Position numbers and translations under genes: made by a program. The notes under the pieces were generated by a model that made no database searches, was not told the origin of the DNA, and worked only from the letters and a program-made list of their open reading frames with translations. This document shows positions 50,999-59,340 of a DNA stretch of 64,000 nucleotides, piece by piece (position 1 is the first letter of the stretch; the number at the start of each line of letters is the position of its first letter). The DNA comes from Pseudomonas fluorescens (lineage in GTDB: Bacteria; Pseudomonadota; Gammaproteobacteria; Pseudomonadales; Pseudomonadaceae): the NCBI RefSeq assembly GCF_001307155.1, contig NZ_CP012830.1:4772501-4836500 (forward strand). The letters are read 5' to 3'.

Positions 50999-51030
50999 AA
51001 CCCGCGTCAACCGGTGGGATGGCGCGGGTT
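50999..51030 (-). terminator. terminator between nnrS unit and ytfE (convergent genes)
   Basis: AACCCGCG and CGCGGGTT, perfect 8-bp stem with inner mismatched region; on the minus strand followed by TTGTTTAT. Suited to end ytfE transcription and possibly both sides. Confidence 0.7.
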
Positions 51031-51049
51031 GGGTGTGGTCGGCAAGCGA

Positions 51050-51724
51050 TCAATGGCGGGGGTTCAGGGCGTTAATGAACAACACGTTGTTTTCCAGGTG
51101 GATGTGCTGCATCAAGTCGTCTTTGAACTCCAACAGTCCGCGATAGAGCGCACGCCAGGTGTTGCAGGCATCGGCGGGCGGGATTATGTGATTGGTCAGG
51201 GCGAGCATCTTTTCCAGCGCTTCGCCATGTTGATCATGTTCGAAGCGCAGCACCTGGATCGGCGGAGCCGCTTGAGCACCGATGCCCTTTTGCAGCATCG
51301 GGAAGGGCACTTGTTCTTCCTTGAGCATGTGGCCTTCGAGTTCTTGTTGCATGTTGGTCAGGAGATCGGCCAAGCCATTGGGGCAGCTGCTGCGCGCGCC
51401 GTGGACGTGCTCGACCCGGCGGGCCAGACGGATCAGTTCCGGCAGTTGCTCGCGGTGGCGGGCGTGATAGCGCGTGAGGAGGTGGGCGATCAACAGTTCC
51501 GACGGCTCGTTGCGCCAGTCGTGCTGGGTTTCACCGGCGTCTTGCAGAGTGTGCAGGGCATCGGCAATCAGCATCGGGTCGAGGTTTTTGCCCTGGGCTG
51601 CTTCACGCAGGCTTTTATGGCCGCCACAGCAGAAGTCCAGTTTGAAGGTATGAAAAATCCGGGTGGCACCGGGTATATCGCAGGCCAGTTGGCCGAGGCT
51701 TTGTTCCAGTAGGGTCTGGCTCAT
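51050..51724 (-). CDS. ytfE: iron-sulfur cluster repair di-iron protein (YtfE/RIC, DnrN)
   Basis: 224-residue cytoplasmic protein that repairs Fe-S clusters damaged by NO or peroxide. The N-terminal ScdA_N domain has DFCCGGHKSLREA (about 31-43) and the hemerythrin-like domain supplies the His/Glu di-iron ligands in HLLTRYHARHREQ, EGHMLKEEQVPFP, RFEHDQHG and HIHLENNVLF. Divergent from norR. A sigma-54 promoter (51766-51781) and three GT-N7-AC sites lie between them, so NorR control by NO is likely. Confidence 0.94.
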   Translation of the reverse strand: MSQTLLEQSLGQLACDIPGATRIFHTFKLDFCCGGHKSLREAAQGKNLDPMLIADALHTLQDAGETQHDWRNEPSELLIAHLLTRYHARHREQLPELIRLARRVEHVHGARSSCPNGLADLLTNMQQELEGHMLKEEQVPFPMLQKGIGAQAAPPIQVLRFEHDQHGEALEKMLALTNHIIPPADACNTWRALYRGLLEFKDDLMQHIHLENNVLFINALNPRH

Positions 51725-51765
51725 CGGGGTTCCTTATTTGGGTTTCAACGGTTCCCCAGGCTCAT

Positions 51766-51781
51766 TGCATCCGGCATGCCA
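51766..51781 (-). promoter_or_regulatory. sigma-54 promoter of ytfE
   Basis: TGGCATGCCGGATGCA on the minus strand: -24 GG and -12 GC exactly 10 bases apart; ends 41 bases before the ytfE start. Confidence 0.72.
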
Positions 51782-51822
51782 TATTTAAACGACTGATTCA
51801 TATGGATTAATTTTTAGTTGTG

Positions 51823-51877
51823 GTGATAGATACCCTGACGCTTCAGGGTGAATCCAACCATAGAGGGTAATTACTAC
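51823..51877. promoter_or_regulatory. three GT-N7-AC sites, candidate NorR enhancer
   Basis: GTGATAGATAC (51823-51833), GTGAATCCAAC (51848-51858) and GTAATTACTAC (51867-51877). NorR of E. coli binds three sites with the core GT-N7-AC upstream of its sigma-54 promoter. Spacing between starts is 25 and 19 bases. They lie 42 to 110 bases upstream of the -24 element and immediately before norR, allowing autorepression too. Confidence 0.65.
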
Positions 51878-51878
51878 C

Positions 51879-53408
51879 ATGCTGCGAGAAAGCCTGGCAG
51901 CCGACCTGATTGTCGAGTTGCCCAATGCCGTACGCTTGCAACGACTGGTGCAGACCCTGCGCGAATACTTCAACAGTGGCGCGGTGGGATTACTGCGTCT
52001 GGACGACGACAGTCTCAGGCCTGTCGCGACGGTGGGGCTGGTGCATGAGGCGTTGGGGCGCCGGTTTGTCATTGCTCAGCATCCTCGGCTGGCAGCGATC
52101 ATGGCGTCGCGCGAGCCGACCTGGTTCGAGCCGGACAGTCGACTGCCGGACCCCTATGACGGCCTGCTCGACAACCATGTCGGCGAGCCGTTGCCGGTGC
52201 ATGACTGCATGGGTGTGAGCCTGTATGTGGAGGGTCGCATCTGGGGCGCGATCACCCTCGATGCGCTGCATGCCGGAACCTTCGACAGCCGTGCGCGGGA
52301 GGAGCTCAAGCGTTGCACGTTGCAGATCGAAGCGGCCGTGCGCGTCACCCGGCTTGAACAGGAAAACCGCAGCTTGCGCTTGTCCCGCAGCGATCTTCAA
52401 GACCTGCGGATGCCTGCGGATGAAGGTGAAATCCTCGGGCAGAGTGAGGTGTTGCACCAGTTGCTCAATGAGCTGGATGTACTGGCCGATTCCGATTTGC
52501 CGGTGTTGCTGTTGGGCGAAACGGGCGTCGGCAAGGAGCTGTTCGCCCGACGGCTGCACCGTCTTTCGCGTCGCAGCCACAAGCCGCTGGTACAGGTCAA
52601 CTGTGCCGCCTTGCCGGAGTCTTTGGCAGAGAGTGAGTTGTTCGGCCATGTCAAAGGCGCATTTTCCGGCGCCACCAGCGACCGCGCGGGTCGTTTCGAT
52701 GCGGCTAACGGCGGCACGCTGTTTCTCGATGAAGTGGGTGAATTGCCGTTAAGCGTTCAAGCGAAGTTGCTGCGAACGTTGCAAAACGGCGAGATCCAGC
52801 GACTGGGGGCGGACAAGCCGTTGCATGTCGATGTGCGAATCATCGCCGCGACCAACCGGCATCTGCCAGACAGTATCCGCGATGGCCTGTTTCGTGCGGA
52901 CCTGTATCACCGGCTCTCGGTGTACCCGGTGCCGATTCCGTCACTGCGCGAACGCGGTCACGATGTGTTGATGCTGGCCGGGCACTTCCTGGAACTCAAT
53001 CGGGCGCGGCTCGGCCTGCGTGGTTTGCGCTTGTCGCCTGCGGCCGAGCGGGCCTTGCTGGCGTATACCTGGCCGGGCAATGTGCGCGAGCTGGAGCATG
53101 TGATCAGTCGCGCCGCGTTGAAGCAGCTCAGCCGTGGCACCAGTCGCGCGCTGATCATGACGCTGGAGCCGCACGTCCTTGATCTCGACAGTACGATGGG
53201 CGCTGCAGGGGCGAGCGTCGAACCGCCGCGGGAAGTGACGTCTGATGTGCCATTCCAGGCCCTGAGCGACGCCGTCGACGATTGTCAGCGGCAAAAAATT
53301 CTCCATGCCCTGAGCCTTTCCGGGGAAAACTGGGCCAGCGCCGCGCGGTTGCTGGAAGTCGATCCCAGCAATCTGCACAAACTGGCCCGGCGTCTTCGCC
53401 TTAAGTAA
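51879..53408 (+). CDS. norR: NO-responsive sigma-54 activator NorR
   Basis: 509 residues: N-terminal GAF domain with a mononuclear iron site that binds NO, AAA+ ATPase with Walker A GETGVGKE (213-220) and the NorR-type loop GAFSGA (260-265; most activators have GAFTGA), and a Fis-type helix-turn-helix at the end. All five iron ligands proposed for E. coli NorR (R75, D96, D99, C113, D131) have counterparts at Arg70, Asp91, Asp94, Cys110 and Asp128. Divergent to ytfE, its likely target. FhpR of P. aeruginosa is the same family, but no flavohaemoglobin gene is in the window. Confidence 0.94.
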   Translation: MLRESLAADLIVELPNAVRLQRLVQTLREYFNSGAVGLLRLDDDSLRPVATVGLVHEALGRRFVIAQHPRLAAIMASREPTWFEPDSRLPDPYDGLLDNHVGEPLPVHDCMGVSLYVEGRIWGAITLDALHAGTFDSRAREELKRCTLQIEAAVRVTRLEQENRSLRLSRSDLQDLRMPADEGEILGQSEVLHQLLNELDVLADSDLPVLLLGETGVGKELFARRLHRLSRRSHKPLVQVNCAALPESLAESELFGHVKGAFSGATSDRAGRFDAANGGTLFLDEVGELPLSVQAKLLRTLQNGEIQRLGADKPLHVDVRIIAATNRHLPDSIRDGLFRADLYHRLSVYPVPIPSLRERGHDVLMLAGHFLELNRARLGLRGLRLSPAAERALLAYTWPGNVRELEHVISRAALKQLSRGTSRALIMTLEPHVLDLDSTMGAAGASVEPPREVTSDVPFQALSDAVDDCQRQKILHALSLSGENWASAARLLEVDPSNLHKLARRLRLK

Positions 53409-53496
53409 GTCTGGGCGGCGCAGCATGTTGATGACGGTCAAGGTGGCTTGGCGCAGTGGCTCGCACACTGCGAAAAACCATCCGGAGATCACCGTC

Positions 53497-54144
53497 ATGC
53501 CCCTTTCCCTGGCTCAGATGCGCCGTAACTACACCCTTAATGGCTTACAGGATGAGGCTGCGCTGGACGATCCCCTGGCCATGTTTCGACAGTGGTTGCA
53601 ACAGGCACGCGATACCGAGTGCGCGCCTGTCGAGGCCAATAGCATGATGTTGGCGACGGTCGACAGTGACGGGCGACCACATTGCCGGGTTCTGCTGCTC
53701 AAAGGCTTGAGCGACGACGGTTTTACGTTTTTTGGCAATTACCAGAGCGACAAAGGCCTGCAACTGGCCGCTAACCCGAATGCCGCCATGACGTTTTTCT
53801 GGCCGGGGCTGGAGCGTCAGGTTCGTATTGAAGGGCAGGTGTCCAGGCTCGATCCGCAACTCTCGGACGCGTACTTCGATTCCCGCTCCATGGCCAGTCG
53901 GCTGGGTGCCTGGGCTTCACCGCAGAGCCGGCCGCTGGTCAGTCGGGCAGCGCTGGAATCGCTGTTGGCCGACACCATCAAACGTTTCGTTGGCCAGACC
54001 GTGCCGCGACCCGAGCATTGGGGCGGCTACTGCCTGCACCCGGAACGCCTGGAGTTCTGGCAGGGGCGTGCCGACCGCTTGCATGACCGTCTCGATTACC
54101 GCCTGCAGGACAGGGTGTGGTATCGCAGCCGCCTGGCGCCTTGA
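53497..54144 (+). CDS. pdxH: pyridoxamine 5'-phosphate oxidase
   Basis: FMN enzyme of 215 residues making pyridoxal 5'-phosphate. The family pattern is complete: MRRNYTLNGL at the N terminus, MMLATVDSDGRPHCRVLLLK in parts, FFGNYQSDKGLQL, FFWPGLERQVRIEG and the C-terminal signature LEFWQGRADRLHDR. Start MPLSLAQ chosen; upstream codons overlap the norR 3' region. The reaction needs O2, so its place among anaerobic genes is probably incidental. Confidence 0.93.
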   Translation: MPLSLAQMRRNYTLNGLQDEAALDDPLAMFRQWLQQARDTECAPVEANSMMLATVDSDGRPHCRVLLLKGLSDDGFTFFGNYQSDKGLQLAANPNAAMTFFWPGLERQVRIEGQVSRLDPQLSDAYFDSRSMASRLGAWASPQSRPLVSRAALESLLADTIKRFVGQTVPRPEHWGGYCLHPERLEFWQGRADRLHDRLDYRLQDRVWYRSRLAP

Positions 54145-54166
54145 GCCTCTATTTGCCCGGTCGAGG

Positions 54167-54182
54167 TACCTCCTTGGAGGAA
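54167..54182 (+). promoter_or_regulatory. NarL 7-2-7 site upstream of moaB
   Basis: TACCTCC-TT-GGAGGAA: two heptamers in inverted orientation with a 2-base gap, 63 bases before the moaB start and too far to be its ribosome site. Confidence 0.65.
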
Positions 54183-54244
54183 TAGGCCAGGCCGCGATTG
54201 CGGTTCAGGCTTGGCCAAACCCTCATCTACGGGAAGGCTTGGAT

Positions 54245-54799
54245 ATGGCCCATTTGGCGCAACGCACGTTTGAACCCCTGAACATTGCCGTGTTGACCAT
54301 CAGCGATACGCGCACCTTCGAGACCGACACCTCGGGACAGACCCTGACTGATTTGCTGCAAACGGCCGGGCATGTGCTGGTCGATCGTGATCTGGTCAAG
54401 GATGATATTTATCAGATCCGCGCCAAGGTATCCCTCTGGATCGCCGACCCCAAGGTGCAGGTTGTACTGATGACCGGCGGCACCGGCTTCACCGCTCGCG
54501 ACAATACGCCGCAAGCCGTCTTGCCCTTGCTGGACAAACATGTGGAAGGCTTTGGCGAACTGTTCCGTCAGGTCTCCCTGGCGGAAATCGGCATGTCCAG
54601 CTTGCAGTCACGGGCATTGGCCGGGATGAGCAACGGTGTGCTGGTGTGTTGCGTTCCGGGTTCGCCGGGGGCCTGCCGAACAGCCTGGAACATGATCCTG
54701 TTGGAACAACTGGACAGTCGTACCGGCCCGTGCAACTTCGCCCCGCATTTGAAGCCGCAAACGCAGCGGGTCATCGAAGCCTGCGAGACACGCTCATGA
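54245..54799 (+). CDS. moaB: molybdopterin biosynthesis protein MoaB
   Basis: 184-residue MoaB/Mog-type protein thought to adenylate molybdopterin before Mo insertion. NIAVLTISDTRTFETDTSGQ at the N terminus, VLMTGGTGFTARDNTP (the MPT-binding GGTG) and CVPGSPGACRTAW near the C terminus. Overlaps moeA by ATGA. The pair corresponds to moaB1-moeA1 next to the ubiquinone genes in P. aeruginosa. A NarL site upstream suggests nitrate control. Confidence 0.94.
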   Translation: MAHLAQRTFEPLNIAVLTISDTRTFETDTSGQTLTDLLQTAGHVLVDRDLVKDDIYQIRAKVSLWIADPKVQVVLMTGGTGFTARDNTPQAVLPLLDKHVEGFGELFRQVSLAEIGMSSLQSRALAGMSNGVLVCCVPGSPGACRTAWNMILLEQLDSRTGPCNFAPHLKPQTQRVIEACETRS

Positions 54800-56031
54800 C
54801 CGGTCGGGTGTGCGATCTCGGCAACCTGATACCCGTCGACGAGGCCATCGATCGTCTGTTGGATCAGGCACCGCCACCACCCCAGGCGCAAATGATCGGT
54901 CTGGATCAAGCCTTGGGGCGAGTTCTGGCAACCGACCTTCACTCCCTGGTGAACCTGCCGGCCTGGGACAACAGTGCCATGGACGGTTATGCCCTCAGGG
55001 CGGCCGACCTGCCATCGGAAGGTGGTTATCTGCCGATTGGCGGGCGAATTGCGGCGGGGGATCAGGCCTGCTTGCCCTTGATCGCACAGCAGGCGGTGCA
55101 GATCTTTACCGGTGCGCCATTGCCTGTGGGGGCCGATACGGTGGTGCCACAGGAGCGCTGCCGTATCGAGGGCGAGCGTGTCTGGTTCCCGCCCGTGATT
55201 GCGGGGGATCACGTGCGTAAGAAAGGCGAAGAGGTTCGTCGAGGCGATCTGTTACTCAAGGCCGGCAAGCGCCTGCGCGCACAAGAACTGGGGTTGCTGG
55301 CCGGCGCAGGCATAGCGCGGGTCGAGGTCTATCGACCATTGCAAGTGTGCTTGCTCAGCAGCGGAAATGAACTGCGTGAGCCAGGCGATGCATTGGTGCG
55401 GGGGCAGATTTACAACAGCAATCGCTATTGCCTGGCTGCGCTGTTGCGCGGTTGGGGCGTTGAGGTTCACGACTATGGCGTCATGGCCGATGAGTTGGCG
55501 GCCAGTCGGCATGCCTTGAGCCTGGCTTCTTCGGAATGCGACATGCTGCTGAGTTCCGGCGGCGTGTCGGTAGGCGAGGAGGACCACCTCAAACAGGCAA
55601 TCGAGGAACTGGGCAGCGTGGATTTCTGGCGGCTGGCCATTCAGCCGGGTAAACCACTGGCTTATGGCGAAGTCGCCGGCAAACCCTGGATCGGCATGCC
55701 GGGCAATCCTTCGGCGGCGCTGATTACCGCGTTGGTGGTGGTGCGTCCGTTCCTGCTCAGGGCCCAGGGCGTGACTGACGTGCTGCCGGTGCCATTAGCC
55801 GTCCCGGCCGGATTCGACTGGTTGCAACGCAACAAGCGCCGGCAGTACCTGCGGGCAAGGCTGACGCCTGGTGCTGACGGCCAGTTGAGCGTGGAGCTGC
55901 ACCCTCAGCAAAGCTCGGCGATGTTGACTGCTGCCTGCTGGGCCGACGGGCTGGCGGTGATCGAGTGCGAGCAGCAAGTGCTCAAGCACGACAACGTGAT
56001 GTTCCTGTCCTTCGCCGACCTGATGCATTGA
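54796..56031 (+). CDS. moeA: molybdopterin molybdenumtransferase
   Basis: Inserts molybdate into adenylated molybdopterin. 411 residues with LPAWDNSAMDGYALR near 52-66, PVGADTVVPQE, the central MoCF_biosynth fold (LSSGNELREPGD; LLSSGGVSVGEEDH) and WIGMPGNPSAA followed by the C-terminal domain. Translationally coupled to moaB. Confidence 0.95.
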   Translation: MTGRVCDLGNLIPVDEAIDRLLDQAPPPPQAQMIGLDQALGRVLATDLHSLVNLPAWDNSAMDGYALRAADLPSEGGYLPIGGRIAAGDQACLPLIAQQAVQIFTGAPLPVGADTVVPQERCRIEGERVWFPPVIAGDHVRKKGEEVRRGDLLLKAGKRLRAQELGLLAGAGIARVEVYRPLQVCLLSSGNELREPGDALVRGQIYNSNRYCLAALLRGWGVEVHDYGVMADELAASRHALSLASSECDMLLSSGGVSVGEEDHLKQAIEELGSVDFWRLAIQPGKPLAYGEVAGKPWIGMPGNPSAALITALVVVRPFLLRAQGVTDVLPVPLAVPAGFDWLQRNKRRQYLRARLTPGADGQLSVELHPQQSSAMLTAACWADGLAVIECEQQVLKHDNVMFLSFADLMH

Positions 56032-56037
56032 TGGCAA

Positions 56038-56051
56038 TTGATTGCCGTCAA
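56038..56051 (+). promoter_or_regulatory. ANR/DNR box upstream of ubiUVT
   Basis: TTGATTGCCGTCAA, 9 of 10 conserved positions, just after the moeA stop and 195 bases before ubiU. A REP doublet separates it from the gene. Confidence 0.7.
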
Positions 56052-56079
56052 GGCCGTGCCTGCCGGTCTGGCTAGACTG

Positions 56080-56186
56080 TGTGGCGAGGGAGCTTGCTCC
56101 CGCTGGGTCGTGAAGCGGCCCTGTTATTCAGGCCTGCTGCGCAGTCCAGCGTCGGAACGCCGCCCGGAACAAGCTCGCTCGCCACA
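56080..56186. repeat. REP doublet in the ubiU leader
   Basis: TGTGGCGAGGGAGCTTGCTC and the facing arm ending CTCGCTCGCCACA around about 60 bases. It begins where transcription from the upstream ANR/DNR box should start, so it would be part of the 5' untranslated region. Confidence 0.85.
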
Positions 56187-56245
56187 AGCGCATTCCAACC
56201 ATGACTGATCAGGCCCCGGACTGCGTTTTTTCATGAGGATTACCC

Positions 56246-57241
56246 ATGCAACTGGTCTGCCCGGCAGGGAACCTGCCTGCGCTAAAAGCGGCGGTGCGCC
56301 AAGGCGCCGATGCCGTCTATGTCGGCTTTCGCGATGACACCAACGCCCGGCATTTCGCGGGCCTCAACATGGACGACAAGCAGTTCGACGCTGCGGTCGC
56401 CCACATCCGTCAGCATCAACGCAAACTCTACGTCGCGGTCAACACTTACCCGCAACCCAAGGGCTGGGAGCGCTGGCAGCGGGCAGTCGATCGAGCCGCC
56501 GATTTCGGCGTGGATGCGCTGATCGCCGCTGACCCGGGGGTGCTCGACTATGCCAGCCAGCGACATCCGCAACTGGCGTTGCACCTGTCGGTCCAAGGCT
56601 CGGCAACCCATGCCGCGGCGCTGGAGTTTTATGCCCAGCGCTACGGCATTCGACGCGCCGTGTTGCCGCGGGTGTTGTCGTTGGCGCAAGTACGCCAGGT
56701 TGCCGCCAGCAGCCCGGTACCCATCGAGGTGTTTGGCTTCGGCAGCTTGTGCATCATGGCCGAAGGGCGTTGCCACCTGTCCTCCTACATTACCGGTGAG
56801 TCGCCGAACCTGTGCGGTGTCTGTTCGCCGGCCAAGGCGGTGCGCTGGAGCGAGGACGCTCAAGGCTTGAGCGCACGACTCAGCGAAGTGCTGATTGACC
56901 GCTATACCCCTGACGAACCGGCCGGTTACCCGACCTTGTGCAAGGGTCGCTTCCTGGTCGACGGCAAACGCTTTCATGCGCTGGAGGAACCCACCAGCCT
57001 CGACACCCTCGACTTGCTCCCGGAGCTGACGGCCATCGGTGTCGAAGCGGTAAAAATCGAGGGCCGACAACGCAGTCCGGCCTATGTCGAACAAGTCACT
57101 CGCGTCTGGCGGGCGGCACTGGATGCCCATCGTGGTTCACCGGGCAGTTTTCGGGTCAAGGAGGAATGGCGTCAGGTACTGGCCGGCTTGTCCGAAGGCA
57201 GCCAGACCACCCTGGGCGCTTATCATCGATCATGGCAATGA
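56246..57241 (+). CDS. ubiU: O2-independent ubiquinone hydroxylation protein UbiU
   Basis: Peptidase U32-family Fe-S protein, partner of UbiV in oxygen-independent hydroxylation of the ubiquinone ring. 331 residues; the four cluster cysteines Cys169, Cys176, Cys193 and Cys232 fall at the same numbers as in E. coli UbiU (CIMAEGRCHLSS, NLCGVCSP, TLCKGRF). Followed after 10 bases by ubiV and then ubiT. Expression probably anaerobic through the ANR/DNR box at 56038. No protease function is expected. Confidence 0.95.
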   Translation: MQLVCPAGNLPALKAAVRQGADAVYVGFRDDTNARHFAGLNMDDKQFDAAVAHIRQHQRKLYVAVNTYPQPKGWERWQRAVDRAADFGVDALIAADPGVLDYASQRHPQLALHLSVQGSATHAAALEFYAQRYGIRRAVLPRVLSLAQVRQVAASSPVPIEVFGFGSLCIMAEGRCHLSSYITGESPNLCGVCSPAKAVRWSEDAQGLSARLSEVLIDRYTPDEPAGYPTLCKGRFLVDGKRFHALEEPTSLDTLDLLPELTAIGVEAVKIEGRQRSPAYVEQVTRVWRAALDAHRGSPGSFRVKEEWRQVLAGLSEGSQTTLGAYHRSWQ

Positions 57242-57251
57242 GGGACGCGAC

Positions 57252-58142
57252 ATGAAACTCAGCCTGGGACCGGTCCTGTTCTATTGGGACAAAGCGCAAC
57301 TCAGCAACTTTTACGCCGAGATGTCGGCCTTGCCTCTGGATGTGATTTACCTGGGGGAAACCGTGTGTTCGAAACGTCGGGCTTTTTCGCTGGATCAATG
57401 GCTGGGGTTGGGGCGCGAGTTACAGGCCTGCAGCCAGGCGCAGTTGGTGATCTCCAGCCTGACACTGATCGAAGCCGCGTCCGAACTCTCCAGCCTGCGC
57501 CGACTCTGCGACAACGGCCAATTGTTGGTGGAGGCCAACGACATGGGCGCGGTGCAGTTCCTGGCCGAGCGCAAATTGCCGTTCGTGGGCGGTCCGGCGC
57601 TCAATTTGTACAACGGGCACGCGCTGACGCAATTGCTGGACTGCGGAATGACCCGTTGGGTGCCGCCAGTAGAATGTTCGGCAGCGTTGATTGGCGATGT
57701 GATCGAGCAGGTCCGCGGACTTGGCCGCACAGTACCGGAAGTGGAAATCTTCGCCTATGGGCATTTGCCGTTGGCCTATTCCGCACGGTGTTTTACGGCC
57801 CGTGCGGAAAATCGGCCCAAGGACGACTGCCAGTTTTGCTGTATCAACTACCCCGATGGTCTCGCGCTGACCAGCCAGGAGGGGCAGCCGTTGTTTACCC
57901 TCAATGGCATTCAAACGATGTCGGCGCAGGTGACCAATCTACTGGCCGATTATTCCGGACTGGTGGCCTGCGGCGCCGATCTGCTGCGTCTGAGCCCGCG
58001 TGCTCAGGGTATGGCCGAGGTGATCGACGCCTATCAACGGGTTCGTCTGGGCGAGACACCGCCGCTGTTCGTCGAAGGCTGCAATGGTTACTGGCATGGC
58101 CAGGCCGGCATGTTGCGCGTCGAGGAGGTTGGCCTGTGTTGA
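57252..58142 (+). CDS. ubiV: O2-independent ubiquinone hydroxylation protein UbiV
   Basis: 296-residue U32-family partner of UbiU. Cluster cysteines Cys39, Cys180, Cys193 and Cys197 match the E. coli positions (ETVCSKRR; SARCFTARAENRPKDDCQFC). Start ATG at 57252 just after the ubiU stop. Confidence 0.95.
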   Translation: MKLSLGPVLFYWDKAQLSNFYAEMSALPLDVIYLGETVCSKRRAFSLDQWLGLGRELQACSQAQLVISSLTLIEAASELSSLRRLCDNGQLLVEANDMGAVQFLAERKLPFVGGPALNLYNGHALTQLLDCGMTRWVPPVECSAALIGDVIEQVRGLGRTVPEVEIFAYGHLPLAYSARCFTARAENRPKDDCQFCCINYPDGLALTSQEGQPLFTLNGIQTMSAQVTNLLADYSGLVACGADLLRLSPRAQGMAEVIDAYQRVRLGETPPLFVEGCNGYWHGQAGMLRVEEVGLC

Positions 58143-58603
58143 ACCGAAAAAAGTGGCTGTTGAAAGGCGCCGACCGCTTACTGCCGCTGGTGCGTCGAGT
58201 GCCTTTTGCCGTGCAGCGCCTGGCGTTGCAACAGGCACTGAATCGCTGCCTCGCCGAGCCATTGCGCGAGGGTGAGTTCGACGTGCTGCGGGGGCGTTGG
58301 CTGTGCCTGCGGATTCCGGATCTGGGCCTGTCCTGGTATCTGACGCTGGGCCGCGAGGGCTTGCAAATTGCCAGGCAGGCCACGGCTCACGTGACCATCA
58401 GCGGCAATTGGCGAGAGTTTCTGCTCCTGGCCAGTCGTCAGGAAGATCCGGACACGCTGTTTTTTCGCAGGCGTTTGGTGATTGAAGGGGATACGGAGTT
58501 GGGGCTGGCGTTGAAGAATCTGATCGACAGTCTTGATCCCGATGTTTTGCCTGTTTGGTTGTGGCGCAATCTGGAGCGGGCGGGGAAGGGGTTGGCGGCC
58601 TGA
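58136..58603 (+). CDS. ubiT: ubiquinone biosynthesis accessory factor UbiT
   Basis: 155-residue SCP2-type lipid-binding protein that serves anaerobic ubiquinone synthesis as UbiJ does aerobically. Core features: LREGEFDVLRGRWLCLRIPD, FRRRLVIEGDTELGLALKNL and a C-terminal DPDVLPVW. Start is GTG at 58136 with GAGGAGG 7 bases upstream, overlapping the ubiV end; TTG at 58139 is the alternative. With ubiU and ubiV it forms the complete O2-independent set. Confidence 0.9.
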   Translation: MLNRKKWLLKGADRLLPLVRRVPFAVQRLALQQALNRCLAEPLREGEFDVLRGRWLCLRIPDLGLSWYLTLGREGLQIARQATAHVTISGNWREFLLLASRQEDPDTLFFRRRLVIEGDTELGLALKNLIDSLDPDVLPVWLWRNLERAGKGLAA

Positions 58604-58626
58604 TAGCCGACCTGTATTTTTGGTCG

Positions 58627-59283
58627 GAGTACATATCCATTTCTGCGGTAACGGCGGCTTAGGGTTCCGCCCTTACGGCGGGTTACTTTGAAAAGCGCAA
58701 AGTAACCAAACGCTTTCGCCCCTGACGTACGGTGGCTCGCCTAGGCTCGCCATGCCCTCACTCCGGTCCTGCTCCGTGGGCCCGCCGCCATCGGCCATCC
58801 ATGGCCGGGGGCGGCTACCGCGGCATCCTTGCCGCGGTGCCCACTGCGCAGAACCTCCACTCGGCCTTCCGACGGGGCAGATCAAGATCAAAAGCCAAAG
58901 CCAAAGCAAGATCAACAGCTAGAGCCAAAGTGGCATTGAATCTGTGGGAGCGAGCTTGCTCCCACAGGGAAATGAGTACGTTTGAAGAGACAGGCCGGCC
59001 GGTAGGCCGCCTCGCCTTTGCGGTGCACGCCCCCTCGAGAGGCCGAGTGGAGGTTCTGCGCAGTGGGCAACCCGGCATGGATGCCGGGTTAGCCGCCCCC
59101 GGCCATGGATGGCCGATGGCGGCGGGCCCACGGAGCAGGACCGGAGCGAGGGCATGCCGAGCCTGGGCGAGGCACCGAACGAAAGGGGCAAGAGCGCTTT
59201 GGTTACTTTCGCGCTTTTCGAAAGTGACCCGCCGTAAGGGCGGAACCCTAAGCCGCCGTTACGGCAGAAATGGATATGTACTC
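58627..59283. repeat. 657-base long inverted repeat element
   Basis: The ends are exact complements (GAGTACATATCCATTTCTGC at 58627, its complement ending at 59283). The arms, about 58627-58880 and 59028-59283, are near-identical inverted copies with small differences. The middle has short AAGCCAAAGCC-type repeats and one REP palindrome (58942-58967). Frames read from it (for example 58732-59709, 58919-59191) are low-complexity, Arg/Gly/Pro-rich and are not genes. It fills most of the 737-base gap between ubiT and the DGC gene. It resembles large intergenic repeats common in Pseudomonas genomes. Confidence 0.85.
58942..58967. repeat. single REP palindrome in the centre of the long inverted repeat
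   Basis: CTGTGGGAGC / GCTCCCACAG around GAGCTT, the TGTGGGAGCGAGCTTGCTCC family of fluorescent pseudomonads, a different family from the doublets elsewhere in the window. Confidence 0.85.
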
Positions 59284-59340
59284 AATCAACAAACCACAGA
59301 CCGCCTTCGCGAGCAGACTCATTCCCACATTAGATTTTCG

